Below are positions 59,750 to 64,000 of a stretch of 64,000 nt of DNA, piece by piece. A program made the position numbers and the translations under genes. The stretch's first letter is position 1; each line of letters starts with the position of its first letter. Below the pieces are notes generated by a model. That model did no database searches, was not told the DNA's origin, and saw only the letters and a list, made by a program, of their open reading frames with translations. This DNA is from Flavobacterium sp. TR2 (GTDB lineage: Bacteria > Bacteroidota > Bacteroidia > Flavobacteriales > Flavobacteriaceae): NCBI RefSeq assembly GCF_025252405.1, contig NZ_CP104307.1, positions 4,650,001 through 4,714,000 of the forward strand, in the 5' to 3' direction.

Positions 59750-60820
59750 ATGAGTACAACTCAAACGAGCAAAATTGAAATCATTAAAGCTGCTTCTACA
59801 AAAATAAACGAAGTAGATTTTGACAACTTAAGTTTTGGTGCTGTATTTACAGACCATTTATTCGAATGCGATTTTAAAAACGGGCAATGGCAAAATCCTG
59901 TCATTAAGCCTTATGCTCCTATTTTGATGGATCCATCTTCAAAAGTCTTCCACTATGGGCAAGCTATTTTTGAAGGAATGAAAGCTTATAAAGACGAAAA
60001 CAATGACATTTGGCTGTTTAGACCAGATGAAAATTACAAACGTTTCAATAATTCTGCTGTTCGTATGGCAATGCCAGAAATTCCAGAATCTATTTTTATG
60101 GATGGTTTAAATGAATTATTGAAAATTGACCAACAATGGATTCAGAGAGGAAATGGAGCAAGTATGTACATTCGTCCTTTTATGATTGCTACAGGTCCTG
60201 GAGTTATCGCAAATCCTTCTGACGAATATAAATTTATGATTTTACTTTCTCCTGCAAAAGCATATTACGGAGGCGAAGTAAAAGTTATTATTGCAGAACA
60301 TTTCAGTAGAGCTGCAAATGGCGGTATCGGAGCTGCAAAAGCTGCCGGAAACTACGCAGCTCAATTTTACCCAACTAACTTGGCAAACAAAGATGGTTTC
60401 CAACAAGTTATCTGGACTGATGATGCAACGCACACAAAACTAGAAGAAGCGGGAACAATGAACGTTTTCTTCAGAATTAACGATACTTTATTGACAGCTC
60501 CAACAAGCGAAAGAATTTTAGATGGTGTTACTAGAAAAAGTTTGATTGCAATGGCTGAAAAAGAAGGATTAAAAGTAGAAGTTCGTCCAGTAATTGTTTC
60601 AGAATTGGTAGAGGCTGCTAAAAACGGATCTTTGAAAGAAATCTTCGGAGCAGGAACGGCAGCTGTAATTAGCGTTATCAAAGGATTCTCTTATAAAGAT
60701 GAATATTTTGAAATGGCTCCAGTCGAAAATTCTTACGCTTCTTTCTTAAAAGAGAAACTAACAAGTCTTCAAAACAAACTTTCTGAAGATACTTACGGAT
60801 GGACAGTTAAAGTTCAATAA
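59750..60820 (+). CDS. ilvE: Branched-chain amino acid aminotransferase
   Basis: 356 residues from ATG 59750; an upstream in-frame ATG (59639) adds 37 basic residues over a promoter region (TAATTTTG at 59659-59666). PLP class IV fold: FEGMKAYKDENNDIWLFRPDENYKRF, catalytic Lys in GIGAAKAAGNYAAQ, EEAGTMNVFF and GVTRKSLIAMA. Transfers amino groups between 2-oxoglutarate and Val, Leu, Ile. Apart from that -7 box, the 308-base gap upstream shows nothing else. Confidence 0.95.
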   Translation: MSTTQTSKIEIIKAASTKINEVDFDNLSFGAVFTDHLFECDFKNGQWQNPVIKPYAPILMDPSSKVFHYGQAIFEGMKAYKDENNDIWLFRPDENYKRFNNSAVRMAMPEIPESIFMDGLNELLKIDQQWIQRGNGASMYIRPFMIATGPGVIANPSDEYKFMILLSPAKAYYGGEVKVIIAEHFSRAANGGIGAAKAAGNYAAQFYPTNLANKDGFQQVIWTDDATHTKLEEAGTMNVFFRINDTLLTAPTSERILDGVTRKSLIAMAEKEGLKVEVRPVIVSELVEAAKNGSLKEIFGAGTAAVISVIKGFSYKDEYFEMAPVENSYASFLKEKLTSLQNKLSEDTYGWTVKVQ

Positions 60821-60841
60821 TCCAAAACCATATAAAAAGGA

Positions 60842-60874
60842 AACCCGATAAATTAAGTTTTATCGGGTTTTTCA
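60842..60874 (+). terminator. Terminator of ilvE
   Basis: AACCCGATAAA-6 bases-TTTATCGGGTTTTTC, 11-bp stem and T-run. Confidence 0.88.
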
Positions 60875-61035
60875 TTTGATTTTATAACATATAGAAACAT
60901 AGATTTTTTGTTTTTATAAAATAGCACAAAAAGAAATATGTTTCTTAACACATAGAGCTATGTGTATTTATAAAAGTGAAACGCCTTTTTTAAGTATCTA
61001 AAACTATGTTTTTATGCGTTTAAATTTTATAGCAC

Positions 61036-61416
61036 TTAAAATAATTTAGAAAAATCAGGTTTAAAATAATTTGGCCCTTTCATCACTTTTCCGTCTTCAC
61101 GATAAATTGGCTGTCCGTCTTCTCCTAATTTACTCATATTACTGCGCTGAATTTCATCAAAAACAGCTTCTATTTTATCTTGAAGTCCGTGCTCGATAAT
61201 GGTTCCGCACAAGATATACATCATATCTCCAAGCGCGTCTGCAATTTCAACCAAATCATTATTCTGTACCGCTTCATAATATTCCTCATTTTCTTCCTTC
61301 ATTAAATTATAACGAAGCAATTTTTTCTCTGCTCCCACATCAGCCTTTGGAGTCGTGCTGTGGCCAATTCTAAAAGCAGTGTGAAATTCTGTAACGGCAT
61401 CAAGTTGTTTTTTCAT
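61036..61416 (-). CDS. MazG-like nucleotide pyrophosphohydrolase
   Basis: 126 residues of the all-alpha NTP-PPase superfamily: LMKEENEEYYEAVQNNDLVEIADALGDMMYILCGT carries the EExxE...ExxD metal-binding pattern. Probably removes pyrophosphate from a non-canonical nucleotide or PRA-like substrate. The C-terminal KLGEDGQPIYREDGKVMKGPNYFKPD tail is common in this group. Confidence 0.88.
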   Translation of the reverse strand: MKKQLDAVTEFHTAFRIGHSTTPKADVGAEKKLLRYNLMKEENEEYYEAVQNNDLVEIADALGDMMYILCGTIIEHGLQDKIEAVFDEIQRSNMSKLGEDGQPIYREDGKVMKGPNYFKPDFSKLF

Positions 61417-61549
61417 ATAGTAGTTTTCTTTTTTTTGGCTAATTTAAGTCACTTTCTTATAAATCTGAAAATTTATTGAACGAAATGAAAAGGCAATTTA
61501 GCAGCAAATCGTTTACAAATCTCTAAATTTGCTAAAAATTTTTATAACT

Positions 61550-61738
61550 ATGTTTAGTCAAGGACAAATACTATTTGGAGTATGCTTTTTTATCGCTTTT
61601 GTAATCATTATGATTTTTGCTTATCGAAAAGATTTAAAATTACACAAAGTCTTTTACAAAGGAAATTACAAAGTATTGCTTGCCTTTCTGCTTTTCATTG
61701 TCCTTTTGTTCGTAATTAAAATCTTTCTAAAAAGATAA
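61550..61738 (+). CDS. Small two-helix membrane protein
   Basis: 62 residues from ATG 61550; an earlier in-frame ATG at 61529 lies within a -7 box (TAAATTTG 61524-61531). Two hydrophobic helices (ILFGVCFFIAFVIIMIFAY and VLLAFLLFIVLLFVIKIFL) joined by a basic loop. Function unknown. Confidence 0.78.
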   Translation: MFSQGQILFGVCFFIAFVIIMIFAYRKDLKLHKVFYKGNYKVLLAFLLFIVLLFVIKIFLKR

Positions 61739-61835
61739 ATTATTCTGGTTACAATAAAATAAAACCTAATAATTATGGGTTATTAGTAAGACTCGTAATA
61801 AAATTTATAACTTTACCGAAACCAAACAATCTACC

Positions 61836-63026
61836 ATGAAAATTCTAAAGTATTTATTTCTTTTTGCACTTTTAAGCTTTGTTGCCCTTACTGTTTTTGT
61901 TGCTACACAGAAAGGAGATTTTTCTGTAGAAAGAAGTAAAGTTATCAATTCGCCTCGTACAACAGTTTATAATTATCTGAACGACTTTAGAAATTACGAA
62001 GATTTTGAATCATGGTCTGTTGAAGATCCTACAATTAAAATGACCTACGCTAATAAAACCAGCGGAAATGGGGCTACATTTTATTGGGATGGTGCTGAAG
62101 GAAAAGGAAATTCTATTATCCTTAAAACGAAAGACGGAGAAAGCATCGATCAGAAAATGCAGTTTGACGGTACTGAAGCAGATGTAAATTGGACTTTAAA
62201 AGATACTTTGAACGGAAAAACAAAAGTTACTTGGAAAGGAAAAGGAACTATGAGTTTTTTATTTAAAATATACACTGCTCTTCATGGGGGTTCTGATCGA
62301 GTTATTGGAACTATCTATGAGAAAAGTTTAGCCAATATTGACAAAAATTTAGATTACGAAACCAAAACTTATGCTGTTAAAGTAGACGGAGTGGTTAAGA
62401 AAACAGAAACTCCTTACATCAAGCAGACTTTTACCAGCGAAATTGCCAAAGTAAGCAAAAATGCAAGAATTGTAATTCCGAAGCTTATTCGTTTTAGCGA
62501 AACAAATGGTTTATCTGCGGTAGGAAAACCTTTTATCATTTATCATACCTATGACACTAAGACTGGTTTGGCCAAAATTTCGATTTGCCTTCCAATCAAT
62601 AAAGAAATTTTAACAAGCTCAGGAAGCGATATTTTAGCAGGAAAACTAAATGGTTTTGATGCTGTAAAAACAACTCTTAACGGAGATTACTCTCATAGAA
62701 ACGAAGCTATTGCAAAAACAACAGCTTATATCAACAATCAAAAGATTATTCCAGATTTAAGCTGGTCGCATCTTGAAATTTTGACATTAAGCAAATTGGA
62801 TGTAAAAGCTTCTTCAAAATTGGTAACCGAAATTTATTTTCCAATAAAACCAAAAGTAGTTCCTGTAGCTGCCGAACCTGTTTATACTCCAGAAAGCGCT
62901 GGCGGAGAAACTCCAAGCGAACCTCGTACAGAACAGCCGCGCACAGAACCTGTAAAACGCAAACCAGCTGCACCTGCACCTGCTCCCGCGCAAACACCTG
63001 CACAAGAAGAAGATTCAGAATTTTAA
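61836..63026 (+). CDS. SRPBCC-type protein with effector-binding-like C-terminus
   Basis: 396 residues: N-terminal membrane anchor (ILKYLFLFALLSFVALTVFVAT), an SRPBCC/polyketide-cyclase domain (VERSKVINSPRTTVYNYLNDFRNYEDFESW ...), a second alpha/beta domain like the GyrI/AraC effector-binding fold (about 200-340), and a low-complexity Pro/Ala/Glu/Thr tail. Probably binds a small hydrophobic ligand. No partner seen. Confidence 0.8.
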   Translation: MKILKYLFLFALLSFVALTVFVATQKGDFSVERSKVINSPRTTVYNYLNDFRNYEDFESWSVEDPTIKMTYANKTSGNGATFYWDGAEGKGNSIILKTKDGESIDQKMQFDGTEADVNWTLKDTLNGKTKVTWKGKGTMSFLFKIYTALHGGSDRVIGTIYEKSLANIDKNLDYETKTYAVKVDGVVKKTETPYIKQTFTSEIAKVSKNARIVIPKLIRFSETNGLSAVGKPFIIYHTYDTKTGLAKISICLPINKEILTSSGSDILAGKLNGFDAVKTTLNGDYSHRNEAIAKTTAYINNQKIIPDLSWSHLEILTLSKLDVKASSKLVTEIYFPIKPKVVPVAAEPVYTPESAGGETPSEPRTEQPRTEPVKRKPAAPAPAPAQTPAQEEDSEF

Positions 63027-63105
63027 ATAATTTCAAAAGCATATTAAACCTTTTGTTTTAAATTCTGTCTAACTTCCATTAAAGTAAGTTTACAAAACAA
63101 AAAGT

Positions 63106-63648
63106 TTGATAGACGAGAAAGAATTTATAAAACAATTATTAACCCCTGAAACGCAAAACATTGCGTTTCAAAAACTCTTGTCTGATTATCAGAAACCTTT
63201 GTATTCTCATATTCGAAACATCGTTTTGAATCATGATGATGCCGACGATGTATTACAGAACACTTTTGTAAAAGTCTTTCAAAATCTTAAAAACTTTAAA
63301 GGAGAGAGCAAACTTTTTTCCTGGATGTATCGTATTGCCACCAACGAAGCTTTGACTTTTTTATCGCAAAAGGCAAAATTAAGCGGGATTACGTCTGAAG
63401 ATCTGCAGAACAAAACAATAGACGGCTTAAAAGCTGACCTATATTTTGACGGAGATGAAATTCAGATCAAACTTCAAAAAGCAATTGTAACGCTTCCAGA
63501 AAAACAGCAATTAGTTTTCAAAATGAAATATTTTGAAGAATTAAAATATGAAGAAATTGCAGATATTTTAGGAACATCCGTCGGAGCTCTTAAAGCATCT
63601 TATCATCACGCAGTAAAAAAAATCGAATTATATGTTACATCAAATTAA
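63106..63648 (+). CDS. ECF-type RNA polymerase sigma factor
   Basis: 180 residues. Region 2 is HDDADDVLQNTFVKVFQNLKNFKGESKLFSWMYRIATNEALTFL and region 4 is YEEIADILGTSVGALKASYHHAVKKIE. The frame has no ATG at the start, so TTG at 63106 is used. It precedes by 33 bases a membrane protein that could be its anti-sigma factor. Confidence 0.92.
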   Translation: MIDEKEFIKQLLTPETQNIAFQKLLSDYQKPLYSHIRNIVLNHDDADDVLQNTFVKVFQNLKNFKGESKLFSWMYRIATNEALTFLSQKAKLSGITSEDLQNKTIDGLKADLYFDGDEIQIKLQKAIVTLPEKQQLVFKMKYFEELKYEEIADILGTSVGALKASYHHAVKKIELYVTSN

Positions 63649-63681
63649 ACCTTTTGTAACTAAAACTGTCTTATAAGTATT

Positions 63682-64000
63682 ATGAAAACATTTAAATTAG
63701 AAAACGAACCCAAGATAAAATCCGGCTTTAAAACTCCGGAAAACTATTTTGATCATTTTTCAGAAAAGGTTTTACAGCAATTAAACGAAAAAGAAGTTAA
63801 AGTAATTCCTTTTTACAAACGTAAAAAAACACTTTGGACGGCTGCAGCTGCCGTAGTTGGCTTTGCATTGTTAATTCCTGCAATAAATAATTATAAAGCA
63901 AATTCAAACGATCTTGACGAAGCAACTTTAGAAAATTATTTGTCTTATCATTCGAATATAAGCCAGTACGACTTGATACAAAAATTAGACGACAGCGATA
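63682..64000 (+). CDS. Membrane protein downstream of the ECF sigma factor (3' truncated by window)
   Basis: The visible 106 codons read MKTFKLENEPKIKSGFKTPE ... KRKKTLWTAAAAVVGFALLIPAINNY: a cytoplasmic N-terminus and one membrane helix at about residues 55-75. Position after an ECF sigma gene and this layout suggest an anti-sigma factor, though no zinc motif is seen. It continues beyond the window. Confidence 0.75.
   Translation, partial: MKTFKLENEPKIKSGFKTPENYFDHFSEKVLQQLNEKEVKVIPFYKRKKTLWTAAAAVVGFALLIPAINNYKANSNDLDEATLENYLSYHSNISQYDLIQKLDDSD

Overview
The window is chromosomal DNA from a low-GC member of the Bacteroidetes, most probably Flavobacterium or a close relative. The evidence is T9SS C-terminal sorting signals, outer-membrane beta-barrel proteins with carboxypeptidase-regulatory N-termini, bacillithiol and menaquinone genes, -7 promoter boxes of the form TAnnTTTG, and long intergenic stretches filled with short palindromic and tandem repeats typical of flavobacteria.

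Layout. 1-20 kb is mostly core genome: a hybrid sensor kinase cut by the window edge, a YpfJ-type metalloprotease, tRNA-His, bshB1, menF with a hotdog thioesterase, a beta-helix lipoprotein, a secreted T9SS endonuclease I, purL, an outer-membrane barrel and a long-chain acyl-CoA ligase. A phytanoyl-CoA dioxygenase-like gene carries an in-frame TAG inside its iron-binding HxD motif. 20.4-22.6 kb is gene-poor and holds 129-bp tandem repeats plus two tiny minus-strand transcription units, each with promoter, 30-31 codon ORF and terminator. 22.6-28.3 kb is a giant DUF4132-type protein with a small partner. 28.4-32.3 kb is an AT-rich two-gene Hachiman (HamA/HamB) anti-phage island next to a truncated gene remnant.

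33-41.3 kb is the most unusual part. It combines RtcB RNA ligase, a RING-like/TerD-like protein, an HD phosphohydrolase and a WYL regulator. The leader of the RING-like gene is an array of five RNA modules. Each has GGTCAA-N7-TTACTTC and a second element N7'-[CA]AT[TC]A[TC]C, where N7' is complementary to N7 although the stem sequence differs in every module. One module lies in the expanded anticodon region of a tRNA-like RNA. A 17-bp palindrome occurs in three promoter-like copies, two before the RNA array and one before rtcB, so they are probably co-regulated. I see no Ro/TROVE gene.

41.5-48 kb is a MarR-controlled fatty-acid beta-oxidation cluster (hydroxyacyl-CoA dehydrogenase/enoyl-CoA hydratase fusion, thiolase, acyl-CoA dehydrogenase) interrupted by a four-helix-bundle gene. 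48-64 kb holds a GH18 chitinase-like protein, small secreted proteins, a Cu/Zn superoxide dismutase, a LETM1-like protein, a carbonic anhydrase with a SulP transporter, divergent dps/oxyR, mnmD, ilvE, a MazG-like protein, a SRPBCC protein and an ECF sigma factor followed by a membrane protein cut by the window end.

All functions are inferred from reading sequence motifs; no search or folding program was run.
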